Source: Sphingobacterium litopenaei
Lineage (GTDB): Bacteria; Bacteroidota; Bacteroidia; Sphingobacteriales; Sphingobacteriaceae
Reading direction: 5' to 3'
NCBI RefSeq assembly: GCF_014692495.1
Contig: NZ_JACOIJ010000004.1
Span: 62,001-126,000 of the forward strand
Length of the DNA: 64,000 nt
Both the position numbers and the translations under genes were made by a program. A model generated the notes under the pieces. The model did not search any database and was not told the origin of the DNA. It saw only the letters and a list, made by a program, of their open reading frames with translations. Below are positions 18,796 through 27,708 of this stretch, piece by piece (the stretch's first letter is position 1; each line of letters starts with the position of its first letter).

Positions 18796-20102
18796 CAATT
18801 TCCATCAGGTTTAATTTGACTCGATAAAATACTCAAAGGCCATTTCCATCCTACAAAATCATCTGGCTTGGCAGGTGAATATTTTTGAAAATCAATTATA
18901 TTTTTTGAAATAGGCAGATTTAACTCTTTGATTCCTTGCAAAATCATCTTGGCAATCTGTCCTGCTCCATAGGTATTGAAGTGCGTATTGTCTTGTAAAA
19001 CATTAGGTTGATCGGGAAAAGAATTAGCTGGATAATGCACCAACGCCTTCTTGGAATTTTCTACTCCCAGAGCCACATAAAATTCCCTTGTCATGCTATT
19101 TAAGTCTATAAGTGGAACATGCAATTCTTCAGCAACCTTGCGTGCCGCAGCAGGATAATCTCCTAAAGTATAATTTAGATGTCCATTTTCACCAAAAGAT
19201 CTTCGCTCCGTGGATGTTACAATGATGGGATGCCCTCCTATTTCTCTGAACTTGGTAACGAATAGTCGTAAGCGCTCAGTATAACCATTAAATGCACCAG
19301 CTTTTTCACCAGTTTCCTTTTGATCATTATGTCCAAATTCTATAAACAAATAATCGCCTGGCTTGGCCATAGAAAGAATCTTTTCCAATCGATTTGATGA
19401 TAAAAAAGAACTTAAAGCCAAACCCGATTCCGCGTGATTCGCCACGATTATGCTCGTATCAAAATATCTTGGAATCATCTGTCCCCAGGAAGCCCAAGGC
19501 TCGTGCTCTTGATTCACAACGGTAGAATTTCCAGCCAAGAACAAAGTAGTTGCTTTTTTAATAGGCTCAATGATAATGCGTTCAATATTATTTTCTCCTT
19601 GAAATTCTAAAGTCAGCTTATTATCCCAATCTAATTTTTCATTTTCACGTGGAGCTTTCAATCGCACGTCCAAGCCTTCTTTAATCTTTGGATTTTTGAT
19701 GTGTACACTGAATTGTTTAATTATTTTTTTCCGTTGGGGAATTTCGATATGATCCAACGACCAACGACGGGATTCCGACCGCACGGTGGAATAGATCGTT
19801 TGATTTTCTACTCCTCGGTATTCAATAGTGACTTTATAATTTCCTTCCTCCACAGCGGTGGAAAAATAAAAAGGTTTGTCACTAAATAAGGTGGAATGCT
19901 TCTTATTCTTTAAAAACTGTACAGCATCTTTTGTATTCAGATCAAAACCATAACCTATCTCCTTCTTAAAACTTACGGGTTCATTGATTCGAACAACATC
20001 TTTTTCTTTCGATTTCTTTTGGGTAAAATCAAAGACTTGTCTACTTTGAGCAAGGACTAGATTAGTCGACAATATCAATAATAAAAGCGTTTTAAAAATC
20101 AT
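18795..20102 (-). CDS. CE12-type rhamnogalacturonan acetylesterase (SGNH/GDSL hydrolase)
   Basis: 435 residues with a signal peptide ending LVLAQ. Residues 20-180 are an N-terminal beta-sandwich of galactose-binding type. Residues 185-420 are the SGNH hydrolase: block I LAGNSTVV (Ser193; the usual GDS reads GNS), block II Gly in AESGLALSSF, block III FGHND (Asn259), and block V DNTH (Asp371, His374). Such enzymes remove acetyl groups from galacturonic acid in rhamnogalacturonan I so that lyases and hydrolases can reach the backbone. It follows the rhamnulokinase gene after a 93-nt gap with a hairpin, so it may be a weaker-expressed distal gene or have its own promoter. It fits a rhamnose-rich pectin target. 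Deacetylase activity is inferred from family and context. Confidence 0.85.
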   Translation of the reverse strand: MIFKTLLLLILSTNLVLAQSRQVFDFTQKKSKEKDVVRINEPVSFKKEIGYGFDLNTKDAVQFLKNKKHSTLFSDKPFYFSTAVEEGNYKVTIEYRGVENQTIYSTVRSESRRWSLDHIEIPQRKKIIKQFSVHIKNPKIKEGLDVRLKAPRENEKLDWDNKLTLEFQGENNIERIIIEPIKKATTLFLAGNSTVVNQEHEPWASWGQMIPRYFDTSIIVANHAESGLALSSFLSSNRLEKILSMAKPGDYLFIEFGHNDQKETGEKAGAFNGYTERLRLFVTKFREIGGHPIIVTSTERRSFGENGHLNYTLGDYPAAARKVAEELHVPLIDLNSMTREFYVALGVENSKKALVHYPANSFPDQPNVLQDNTHFNTYGAGQIAKMILQGIKELNLPISKNIIDFQKYSPAKPDDFVGWKWPLSILSSQIKPDGN

Positions 20103-20133
20103 AGGTTAATGGTTTTTACGGCTAAGAAAAGCA

Positions 20134-20164
20134 AACGCCCTTATCTTTTTAGATATAGAGCGTT
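20134..20164 (-). terminator. Imperfect hairpin after the rhamnulokinase gene
   Basis: On the minus strand AACGC-TC-TATCT pairs with AGATA-AGG-GCGTT (20160-20164 with 20134-20138) and is followed by TTTGCTTTTC. The stem has mismatches, so it may only partly stop transcription from the rha operon before CE12. Confidence 0.4.
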
Positions 20165-20195
20165 AGCAAATAGCAGTAAATTTATTTCGGTTTAT

Positions 20196-21554
20196 TTATG
20201 CTCTATAATAACGTAACTCAATAATATTATTGGGGAAAGGCAAAGTGTTCCAATGTTCATGAATCAAAAGCGCTGCACCTATAGCTGTTGCTTGCGCCAT
20301 TGAAGCTGCATAGATCTCAATAGTTGGAAATCTTCTTGCTAATAAATTCATGTAAATATGATTTTTACTAAAACCGCCATCCACAAAAATTCGTTTAATA
20401 TTCTGCTTTGCAAGTACCAACTCGGTTGATTTTACTTGCGCATTGACCAAACAAACAATCAAAGCGTGATAAGCTTCTTCATAATTATTGAATTGAGTGA
20501 GATCTAATCCTCCAAAAGTATTGAGCGAAAAATCGTCAATATTTTGCTCCATATGCAGATTCTCTACGATACTCCAATTGATTTCAAAGTGCTTGAAGCG
20601 AGCCGTTGTCACATTGAAATGATCTGCTATCCGTTTGGACTGAAGCTCGTGTTCATATCCTGCAAATAATCGAGAGGCTTTCACAGGTGTACCATTGTAT
20701 GTCAAATAGAACAAACAATCTTGATCTAGTTGCGCTTTAGTCAATGGTTCATCATTGAAAGGATTCATCGAAATGCACCATGTACCCGTAGAAATCAACA
20801 CGAATGGTTCGTGAAAATTAACTAAATACGGAATAAGGGCCGAAGAGCTATCGTGCAAGCCTGTTCCTACTTTGTAGGTGCTACCAGGAAAGGTACTTGA
20901 AAATACGTCCTTACCATTTACAATTGGCGCTAGTTTTTGATCTATATCACAATCCTTGACCCATTGATGGTAATCTTTTGTATTAAAATCCCACAGAGCG
21001 GTATGACAACCAATACTGGTCATGTCTGAATACACTTGTCCTGAAACCAAGAAACTCAAGTATTGTGGTAAGTGCAACGCGTATTTTACCTCATCGAAAA
21101 TAGAAGGTTTTTCCTTCATCAAACGATAAATTTGCTTGCCAGAATTCAAACTTCCCAGTGGTGGGGAGGCTGTATTCAAAGCAAACTTATCTTCACCACC
21201 ATAACTTTGATGCAATTCATCCTGCATCTCTGCAGGATAATCTTTTAGGTAATTGTAAAGCGGCGTCAGTGGTCTTCCGTTTTGATCCAAATACACAAAA
21301 CTAGCTCCATATGACGTGAAATTTATCGCTTTAATATCGTATTCTGTCTTACGAAAAACCTCATGTAAGGAATCGAAAACAGACAATCGTAAACTCTCTA
21401 AATTCTCACAAGGGAATCCATCTTCATCGACAGTTTCCAAAAATCGCGCTGAACGTTCAAATACAATGTGGTAATGTTCGTCGAACAAAAACAACTTTTT
21501 ATTTGTCTTTCCAACATCAAAAATAGCTATGACTGGTATACGCTCTTTTCCCAT
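20196..21554 (-). CDS. rhaB: Rhamnulokinase-type FGGY carbohydrate kinase
   Basis: 452 residues, cytoplasmic. FGGY_N is residues 5-245, starting with the phosphate-binding IAIFDVGKTNKKLFLFD. The putative catalytic base is Asp235 in TGLHDSSSAL. FGGY_C is residues 250-445 with STGTWCISMNPF and VDGGFSKNHIYMNLLA. It phosphorylates L-rhamnulose to L-rhamnulose-1-phosphate, the second step of rhamnose breakdown. The kinase family alone does not fix the sugar, but position 17 nt after the rhaI stop, in one operon with the isomerase, aldolase and RhaT, makes rhamnulose the likely substrate. Confidence 0.85.
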   Translation of the reverse strand: MGKERIPVIAIFDVGKTNKKLFLFDEHYHIVFERSARFLETVDEDGFPCENLESLRLSVFDSLHEVFRKTEYDIKAINFTSYGASFVYLDQNGRPLTPLYNYLKDYPAEMQDELHQSYGGEDKFALNTASPPLGSLNSGKQIYRLMKEKPSIFDEVKYALHLPQYLSFLVSGQVYSDMTSIGCHTALWDFNTKDYHQWVKDCDIDQKLAPIVNGKDVFSSTFPGSTYKVGTGLHDSSSALIPYLVNFHEPFVLISTGTWCISMNPFNDEPLTKAQLDQDCLFYLTYNGTPVKASRLFAGYEHELQSKRIADHFNVTTARFKHFEINWSIVENLHMEQNIDDFSLNTFGGLDLTQFNNYEEAYHALIVCLVNAQVKSTELVLAKQNIKRIFVDGGFSKNHIYMNLLARRFPTIEIYAASMAQATAIGAALLIHEHWNTLPFPNNIIELRYYRA

Positions 21555-21571
21555 CCTTCCGTATCTAAATA

Positions 21572-22846
21572 TTATAAACCAGTCGCTACAGTCGATTCCC
21601 CGCGTTCATCGATTAATTGTTGTCTAACATTAATGTCCGTAAACAGTTTTATAGGACTAAGCGCAGCACCTTCACGCAAACGAGCCTCCGCTACTAATGC
21701 GCGTACATCCGTACGAAAAGCATCTTGTAATATTTCTTGCGTTGCTACCACATTGTTTTCTTGTTGTGCTTTTTTCAACGCTTGTCTATCTACTAATAAA
21801 GCCTGTGCATAAGCCATTTTTATGGCCTCAACAGATTGTAATAAATCCGCTAAAGGATCCTTCAAATTGTGGGAAGCATCAATCATCCAGCCCAAACCAG
21901 TAGCATGATCGATTCCTCTGGCATCCATACCATCTACTAATTCATTGAAAATCAAAAACAATTGGTAAGGTTTGATAGCTCCAGCTGTCAAATCATCATC
22001 CGCATATTTACTATCATTAAAATGGAAACCAGCTAGTTTGCCTTCCATTAACAATAGAGCTACGATCTGCTCGATATTTGCATTTGGTAAATGGTGACCT
22101 AAGTCCACCAAAGTATAAGCTTGATCACCCAATTTATTCGCCAGTAATAAAGATTGGCCCCAATCTGCTATTGTTGTCGAATAGAAGTTAGGCTCAAAAG
22201 CTTTGTATTCAATAAACATTTTCCAATCTGAAGGTAGATGCTTATAGATTTCTTTTAAACTTTCTAATGTATTTTGAAAAGCTTCACGGAAATTCAATTG
22301 TCCTGGGAAAGAAGAACCATCCGCTAACCATACTGTCAACGCTTTAGAACCTAAAGCAATACCGTGTTTAATTACTTCAATATTATGTTCAACCGCCTGT
22401 TTGCGAACCGCAGGATCTACATGATGCAACGACCCGAACTTATAACTAAGTGCTTGATTGGGCTGATCTTGAAAAGTATTTGAATTCACTGCATCGAACG
22501 CCAATCCATATGATGCCGCTAATGCTTTTATTTTTTCAGCATCTTGAGGTATATCCCACGGAATATGAAGTGAAATTGCACCACTAGATTTATTTAATGC
22601 GTGCAACAAACCTACATCTTCTATTTTTTGCTCTAAATTACCTGGCTCACCTTTTCCACTAAAACGTCCAAAACGTGTACCACCAGTCCCTAAAGCCCAG
22701 CTTGGAATTGCAATATTGAATTTTTGTACTTTCGAAACAATTTCTTCAAAGTTTGAAATACTTTCCTTTAAGAAATCGACTTGTTTAGTATGTTTAGCTA
22801 ATAATTGTTGGTTATGTTGATCTATAATTGATTGCTCGATTTTCAT
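21572..22846 (-). CDS. rhaI: L-rhamnose isomerase, RhaI (Pseudomonas stutzeri) type
   Basis: 424 residues, cytoplasmic TIM barrel. It resembles the RhaI subtype rather than enteric RhaA: IPSWALGTGGTRFGRFSGKGEP near residue 47, ISLHIPWDIP, LTVWLADGSSFPGQ, MFIEYKAFEPNFYST, LVDLGHHLPNANIEQI, AGFHFNDSKYADDDLTAGAI and DGMDARGIDHATGLGWMIDASHN. The conserved Glu, Asp and His residues in these blocks are the metal and substrate ligands of the family. It interconverts L-rhamnose and L-rhamnulose. It is preceded by a 69-nt gap that contains an 11-bp hairpin and followed 17 nt later by the kinase. Confidence 0.93.
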   Translation of the reverse strand: MKIEQSIIDQHNQQLLAKHTKQVDFLKESISNFEEIVSKVQKFNIAIPSWALGTGGTRFGRFSGKGEPGNLEQKIEDVGLLHALNKSSGAISLHIPWDIPQDAEKIKALAASYGLAFDAVNSNTFQDQPNQALSYKFGSLHHVDPAVRKQAVEHNIEVIKHGIALGSKALTVWLADGSSFPGQLNFREAFQNTLESLKEIYKHLPSDWKMFIEYKAFEPNFYSTTIADWGQSLLLANKLGDQAYTLVDLGHHLPNANIEQIVALLLMEGKLAGFHFNDSKYADDDLTAGAIKPYQLFLIFNELVDGMDARGIDHATGLGWMIDASHNLKDPLADLLQSVEAIKMAYAQALLVDRQALKKAQQENNVVATQEILQDAFRTDVRALVAEARLREGAALSPIKLFTDINVRQQLIDERGESTVATGL

Positions 22847-22862
22847 AAGTATAAATGGTTAG

Positions 22863-22897
22863 ATAGTTAGAAAAATAGAAAATATCTTTCTAACTAT
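22863..22897 (-). other. Intra-operon hairpin between rha aldolase and rhaI
   Basis: An 11-bp perfect inverted repeat (ATAGTTAGAAA 22863-22873 with TTTCTAACTAT 22887-22897, 13-nt loop) lies in the largest gap of the rha operon. It has no T-run on the downstream side, so mRNA processing or stabilisation of the rhaI-rhaB part is more likely than termination (inference). Confidence 0.35.
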
Positions 22898-22915
22898 TTA
22901 CATGTTTAAAAAATG

Positions 22916-25030
22916 TTACCTAACAAATGCCATGGCTACTCCGCCATCTACATTCAATACGTTGCCTGTAGATTTATTTAGTTCACCGCCTACAAATGCA
23001 AAACAAGCATTGGCTATATCATCTGGCAAGATTATTTCATTTAACAATGTTCGTTTTGCATAGTAAGCTGGTAATTCTTCTACCGTAATACCGTAAGCTT
23101 TTGCTCTACCTTCGGCCCAACCTCCAGCCCAAATATTACTATCTGAGATAACCGCATCTGGGTTTACTACATTTACTCTAATTTTGGAAGCGCCCAATTC
23201 TGCAGCGTTCAATCTGCTCAGGTGCAATTGTGCTGCTTTAGCAGAGCCATATCCTGCATTATTCGGTCCACTTACTAAAGCATTTTTACTTACAATATTC
23301 ACGATGTCGCCCCCGATATTTTGAGCTTTCATCACTTTCGTCGCACCCTGTGTCACCAAGAACTGACCTTTTACCAATACATCATATAAAATATCCCAAT
23401 CTTTCTGGGTATGATCCTCAATGGATTTGGATATCGACAATCCCGCATTATTGACTATAATATCTACTCCTCCGAAACTCAAAGCAGCAACTTTTAACGC
23501 TTCTTCAATTTGGTCTTGATTGGTTACATCCAATACTGCAGTTGTTACATTATCTTTCCCAAATAAACCGATGAATTCGGCTTTAGCATCTGCTAAACGC
23601 TCTTCGTTTAAGTCATTCAAAACCACTACGGCTCCTTCCTGTGCGAAGCGTTTTGCAATTGCTTTCCCAATTCCGCCAGCACTTCCAGTTACTAAAGCAA
23701 TTTTACCAGATAGGGCTTTGGGTTTAGGCATACGTTGCAATTTCGCTTCTTCCAACAACCAATATTCAATATTGAAAGCTTCTTGTCTCGGCAGTGAAGT
23801 ATATTCACTCACCGCTTCCGCTCCTTTCATTACATTGATGGCATTGGTATAAAATTCAGACGCTACACGTGCGGTTTGCTTATCTTTTGCGAAAGCAAAC
23901 ATACCAACTCCCGGATAGATGATTACCACAGGATTTCTGTCACGAATAGCTGGACTATTTGGATGTTTACAGGTTTCGTAATATTCCGTATACATCGCTC
24001 TGTAGTCCTCAAATAAAGGAAGCAATTTTGCTTTTATGCCTTCTATATCAGATAAATCCTCGTTCTTATCCAAGTTCAAAATTAAAGGCTGAATCTTCGT
24101 ACGTAAGAAATGGTCGGGACAGCTTGTCCCTAAAGGAGCTAACTTCTCCAAATCATTAGAATTTATAAATTCTAACACTCTAGCATCATCAGAGAAATGT
24201 CCAATCATTGGACGCTCGCTCGAACAAAAACCTCTTAAAACAGGCGCAATAGCAGCTGCTTGTGCCCATCTATCTTCTTGCTCCAAACTTTCTACTTTCT
24301 GACCACCGAAAACAGGTCTTGTCTTGCCGTAATTTTCTTCTAAGTATGCAGCACAGGTTTCAATGACATCCAATGAATTTAAATAACATTCATACGCCGT
24401 GTCCCCCCAGGTGAAAAGTCCATGCGAACCCAGCATGATGCCACGGATTCCTGGATTTTGTTCTAAACAATCGCGCAATTGCAAACCTAAATCAAAGCCT
24501 GGCTTTTGCCAATCTACCCAACCTATTGTTCCTTTGAACAAATCTGCCGTGATTTGCTTACCATCTTTAGCTGCCGCAATAGCGATAGCTGCATCAGGGT
24601 GCAAGTGGTCAATATGTTTGAAAGGAAGAAATCCATGCAATGGTGTGTCAATAGAAGGTGCTTTTGATGACAAATCAAAAATACAGTGGTTGAAAAGTTC
24701 TACCATCTCATCCTCATGTTCAATACCACGATAGACTTTTTCTAGATTGCGAAGTCGCTCGACATATAAGGCTGCCAAACCAGACTTTTTGAGTGTACCT
24801 ATGTCACCACCAGAACCTTTAATCCACATCACTTCCACTTCTTCACCTGTAAGCGGATCCTTATCCACCATTTTACATGATGTATTACCTCCTCCATAAT
24901 TGGTTATCCTTAGATCCGAACCCAAAATATTGGATCGATATAACAATAACGCGACTTCATCTCCCTCAAAGGATTTAGCTATTTCCTCATCCCAAAGGTA
25001 ATTCACATGTTGATATGTTTTTGTTTGCAT
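22916..25030 (-). CDS. rhaEW: Bifunctional rhamnulose-1-phosphate aldolase / L-lactaldehyde dehydrogenase
   Basis: 704 residues, cytoplasmic. The N-terminal half (about 20-400) is a class II aldolase/adducin domain with GGGNTSCKM (47-54), KGSGGDIGTL, and likely Zn ligands in HIDHLHPDA (His142, His144) and GSHGLFTWG (His203). The C-terminal part (about 440-704) is a short-chain dehydrogenase: TGSAGGIG cofactor loop, NNAG, and catalytic Tyr594-x-x-x-Lys598 in GYGSAKAA. The fused family, known from Bacillus YuxG/RhaEW, splits rhamnulose-1-phosphate into dihydroxyacetone phosphate and L-lactaldehyde and oxidises the latter to L-lactate. It lies 17 nt downstream of rhaT. This explains why no separate lactaldehyde enzyme is present. 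Confidence 0.93.
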   Translation of the reverse strand: MQTKTYQHVNYLWDEEIAKSFEGDEVALLLYRSNILGSDLRITNYGGGNTSCKMVDKDPLTGEEVEVMWIKGSGGDIGTLKKSGLAALYVERLRNLEKVYRGIEHEDEMVELFNHCIFDLSSKAPSIDTPLHGFLPFKHIDHLHPDAAIAIAAAKDGKQITADLFKGTIGWVDWQKPGFDLGLQLRDCLEQNPGIRGIMLGSHGLFTWGDTAYECYLNSLDVIETCAAYLEENYGKTRPVFGGQKVESLEQEDRWAQAAAIAPVLRGFCSSERPMIGHFSDDARVLEFINSNDLEKLAPLGTSCPDHFLRTKIQPLILNLDKNEDLSDIEGIKAKLLPLFEDYRAMYTEYYETCKHPNSPAIRDRNPVVIIYPGVGMFAFAKDKQTARVASEFYTNAINVMKGAEAVSEYTSLPRQEAFNIEYWLLEEAKLQRMPKPKALSGKIALVTGSAGGIGKAIAKRFAQEGAVVVLNDLNEERLADAKAEFIGLFGKDNVTTAVLDVTNQDQIEEALKVAALSFGGVDIIVNNAGLSISKSIEDHTQKDWDILYDVLVKGQFLVTQGATKVMKAQNIGGDIVNIVSKNALVSGPNNAGYGSAKAAQLHLSRLNAAELGASKIRVNVVNPDAVISDSNIWAGGWAEGRAKAYGITVEELPAYYAKRTLLNEIILPDDIANACFAFVGGELNKSTGNVLNVDGGVAMAFVR

Positions 25031-25047
25031 AAATCTTAGTAAATATT

Positions 25048-26121
25048 TTATTCTAACGTTTTAGCGAATCCTACTACACAAATAGATAGGATGATAATTA
25101 CAATACCCGAAATAATGGCAGTGTGCGTAGATTTGCTTACACCCTTCCATTCTTTTAATAAAACTCCCCAAGCATTAGATATCAAAATGATAAATGCCAT
25201 GTGCAGAATCCATGAACTTGCACCATTACCCAAGCGGCTTTCTCCCATTCCGTAGAAGAAAAACTGTAAGTACCAAGTCGTACCAGCCAAGGCACATAAC
25301 AATAGATTCTTAGTTAATGGAGCAGATGCTTTTGAATAATCTGTAAGGGTTTTGTTTTTGAACAATAAGTAAGCGCACCATACAAAGTTGGTCAAGAAAC
25401 CTCCCCAGAGAATCACGATATAGGTTACGTTATTTTGGTAAAGAAATTCACCTTGATCAGGATTAGCCGCTTTCCAAAGCTCATTAGCTACATCGGCCAT
25501 TGGTTTTCCCGCTTCTATCGCGAAATTAAAACAGGCACTTAATGCTCCAGAAATCAATGCTACGATAATTCCAATCCCAAAATTGTAGTCTTTTTTATCT
25601 TGCACATTAGCAGAGGATAAACTTTTTTCTTTAAGCACGCCAGCTTTTCCACATAAGTAAATTCCAACAACACAAAGAAGCATCCCGCCCAGCACACATA
25701 AACCCGAAGCTGTTGAAAAGAAGAAATCAATACCATGCTTTCCATCCGCAGGATTGAAAAAATAGTAGATTGCAGGCATCAATGCACCCAAAACCATACT
25801 TAATCCTAAGATAATGCTACTGCCTAAAGAAACACCTAAATAGCGGACGCCCAAACCATAAGTCAAGCCTCCAATCCCCCACAATACGCCAAACAAAAAA
25901 GTAAATCCTAATACAGATTTATCAGCTTGCGCGATGATATCCGAAAAGTTTGGAATAGTTAGCCATGCGGCCAATGGTGGAACAATAATCCAGGAGAATA
26001 ATCCTCCTAAAATCCACATCGCTTCCCACGACCAATCTTTCACTTTCTTGTACGGGACATAAAAACTCCCAGACGCAAAGCCTCCTATAAAATGAAATAA
26101 AACCCCTGCAATTGCATTCAT
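25048..26121 (-). CDS. rhaT: L-rhamnose/proton symporter RhaT
   Basis: 357 residues with about ten hydrophobic membrane segments and the RhaT opening GVLFHFIGGFASGSFYVPYKKVKDWSWE, followed by LGVRYLGVSLGSSIILGLSMVLGALMPA. It is a member of the drug/metabolite transporter superfamily in the inner membrane and imports L-rhamnose with a proton. It is the first gene of the rha operon (rhaT, aldolase, rhaI, rhaB). Two direct repeats of TAAAATCTAA sit just upstream of its start codon, so expression may be controlled there. A 165-nt gap with a hairpin separates it from the upstream BNR_4 gene. Confidence 0.93.
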   Translation of the reverse strand: MNAIAGVLFHFIGGFASGSFYVPYKKVKDWSWEAMWILGGLFSWIIVPPLAAWLTIPNFSDIIAQADKSVLGFTFLFGVLWGIGGLTYGLGVRYLGVSLGSSIILGLSMVLGALMPAIYYFFNPADGKHGIDFFFSTASGLCVLGGMLLCVVGIYLCGKAGVLKEKSLSSANVQDKKDYNFGIGIIVALISGALSACFNFAIEAGKPMADVANELWKAANPDQGEFLYQNNVTYIVILWGGFLTNFVWCAYLLFKNKTLTDYSKASAPLTKNLLLCALAGTTWYLQFFFYGMGESRLGNGASSWILHMAFIILISNAWGVLLKEWKGVSKSTHTAIISGIVIIILSICVVGFAKTLE

Positions 26122-26128
26122 AATTGTT

Positions 26129-26159
26129 TAAAATCTAATTAGGTTTATGTAAAATCTAA
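26129..26159 (-). promoter_or_regulatory. Direct repeat TAAAATCTAA upstream of rhaT, candidate operator
   Basis: Two exact copies of TAAAATCTAA (26129-26138 and 26150-26159) start 21 nt apart, two helical turns, a spacing seen for tandem AraC-type half sites. A third exact copy lies at 27639-27648 upstream of the BNR_4 gene. On the minus strand each also reads TAGATTTT, close to the TAnnTTTG -7 box, so part of the signal could be promoter rather than operator. Confidence 0.3.
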
Positions 26160-26192
26160 GTTATTTGTTAAAATTAATTTAACTGTTATGGA

Positions 26193-26223
26193 CTGTCATG
26201 TTGGGTGAGCCCCGTACTGACAG
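26193..26223 (-). terminator. Two-tier hairpin between the BNR_4 gene and rhaT
   Basis: An outer stem CTGTCA/TGACAG (26193-26198 with 26218-26223) encloses an inner GGG/CCC stem. It lies 64 nt past the BNR_4 stop and about 70 nt before rhaT. No T-run follows directly, so it may be an incomplete terminator or a leader element of the rha transcript. Confidence 0.3.
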
Positions 26224-26286
26224 CTTATATTGGTTATGTATAATTCAAATACTATATAGACTTGAATATTTTAGTTGTGAAGCATA

Positions 26287-27591
26287 TTAAGGTTTCAAAT
26301 CCAGTACACGCACTGGAGTGGAATCACTTTCAGCCAATCCTTCACCATCCACTTGCACGGTGTGTTGTACGAATAGGCTTAGTCTTTTCTGGCTTCTCCA
26401 AAGTTCCGTATCATAGGTAGGTTCCCAAGCTGCAACAGAATTGTTGTATATATCTTCGATGAGAATTCGGCTAGGCTTATTTTTTGTCCAGCTCAACACC
26501 GATATCGCATTATTTCTTTCTTCATCCCGAAAAATCATCCAGATCTTAGTTTTGTGCGCTTTTCCTTTCACTAATAATTGAGGTCTAGAAATAGGAATTT
26601 GCTTTGTTCCATGTCCTCCCAAAGAAAATGTCGTTTTTCTAAAATCAAAGGAGTGGGTTAACCATTTCCCTTTGTTCAAATAGATGATTTTATATTGTGG
26701 TTTGTCGGCATGTTGATCTCGCCAATAGGAGACAATAAAAGGATTTCCATTTTCATCCGCCGACATGGCGGTTTGATTTATTAAGTCACTCTTTTCGGGA
26801 ATGCGAATGGCATATTCTGCATCTTTGGCAGTGATAGGTAAATGATAAAGCTCACCCGTTGTTTTTTTCCAAGTTATGCCTTCATCATCTGAATAGGCAT
26901 ATGCCATGTCGTGATTGCTTGCAACATCAGGACTTTCTCGCCACACCCACGAAATATGGATTCTACCTTTGTCATCTATATAAGATTGCCAATACGCATT
27001 GCGTTTTCCTTCGCCATCGATCAATTTATCTTGCAAACGTAGCCATTTCTTTTCAGAAAAAATATAGCGGTTTATCATCAAATTGCCATTGCCTGAGCCT
27101 CCGTCGCGATACATAAACAACAAATTGCCATTGGTCAATTTAAAAAACTCAGGATACGAAACATATTTTTCTTGGGTTCCTACCATCGGTATTTCGGCAG
27201 AAAATTCTAAACTATTCGGTTCTAATGAACGGATATAACGCAATTTAGAATTGTGGTGATCGAAGGCTACATGCAAATAGTTTGCACCATCGAGCATAAT
27301 ACTTATGACATTGTGCGCATCCTTTGCATTCCCTTTTAAGCCCGTATTTTTTAATGTCCAGGTAGAAGAATTTAGTTTACGTTGCCCCACGATCAAAAAT
27401 CCTTTATCATCGTAATAAGCGATATATTGGAAATTTTGATTACTCACTAAAGAATTTTTTCTAAATACAGCGGTGTTGACCGTATTCTTGGCCCAACCTT
27501 GACCAACTTCAGAGATTTGAATGTTCTTCTGAGCAAATAAAAATGAATGAACAAATAATACGATAAAAGTTACAATAAATTTCTTAGGCAT
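26287..27591 (-). CDS. BNR_4 family beta-propeller protein, possible rhamnose-glucuronate lyase
   Basis: 434 residues with a signal peptide ending SFLFAQ. The rest is a seven-bladed propeller of the BNR_4 type: [52 protein letters not shown] (His93, His112, His113), a YPEFF block, [17 protein letters not shown] and [10 protein letters not shown]. This fold includes ulvan lyases and enzymes that release L-rhamnose linked alpha-1,4 to glucuronic acid in gum arabic and arabinogalactan (families such as PL24/25, PL27/GH145 and PL42). Lying directly upstream of rhaT in the rhamnose block, it is a good candidate for freeing the rhamnose the operon consumes. The exact family needs a CAZy search; many members are annotated only as BNR repeat-containing. 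Confidence 0.75.
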   Translation of the reverse strand: MPKKFIVTFIVLFVHSFLFAQKNIQISEVGQGWAKNTVNTAVFRKNSLVSNQNFQYIAYYDDKGFLIVGQRKLNSSTWTLKNTGLKGNAKDAHNVISIMLDGANYLHVAFDHHNSKLRYIRSLEPNSLEFSAEIPMVGTQEKYVSYPEFFKLTNGNLLFMYRDGGSGNGNLMINRYIFSEKKWLRLQDKLIDGEGKRNAYWQSYIDDKGRIHISWVWRESPDVASNHDMAYAYSDDEGITWKKTTGELYHLPITAKDAEYAIRIPEKSDLINQTAMSADENGNPFIVSYWRDQHADKPQYKIIYLNKGKWLTHSFDFRKTTFSLGGHGTKQIPISRPQLLVKGKAHKTKIWMIFRDEERNNAISVLSWTKNKPSRILIEDIYNNSVAAWEPTYDTELWRSQKRLSLFVQHTVQVDGEGLAESDSTPVRVLDLKP

Positions 27592-27625
27592 GATTTAGAT
27601 GTTTATAATAGGCTCTACAAAATAC

Positions 27626-27660
27626 AAAACAGATTTGTTAAAATCTAACAAATCTGTTTT
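27626..27660 (-). terminator. Strong intrinsic terminator after the SusCD pair 27709-33034
   Basis: A perfect 15-bp stem (27626-27640 with 27646-27660) and a 5-nt loop (AAATC) are followed on the minus strand by a T-rich stretch. It ends the SusC-SusD transcript 49 nt past the SusD stop. Confidence 0.8.
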
Positions 27661-27669
27661 GTGAAAAGC

Positions 27670-27689
27670 ATAATCTAAATTTAGATTAT
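27670..27689. promoter_or_regulatory. 20-bp perfect palindrome upstream of the BNR_4 gene
   Basis: ATAATCTAAATTTAGATTAT is fully self-complementary with no central spacer, which favours a dimer-binding operator. It lies between the SusD stop and the terminator, 79-98 nt upstream of the BNR_4 start. Its AATCTAA core recalls the repeats near rhaT. No regulator gene is adjacent. Confidence 0.35.
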
Positions 27690-27708
27690 ATGTATACTAA
27701 TGTAAATT

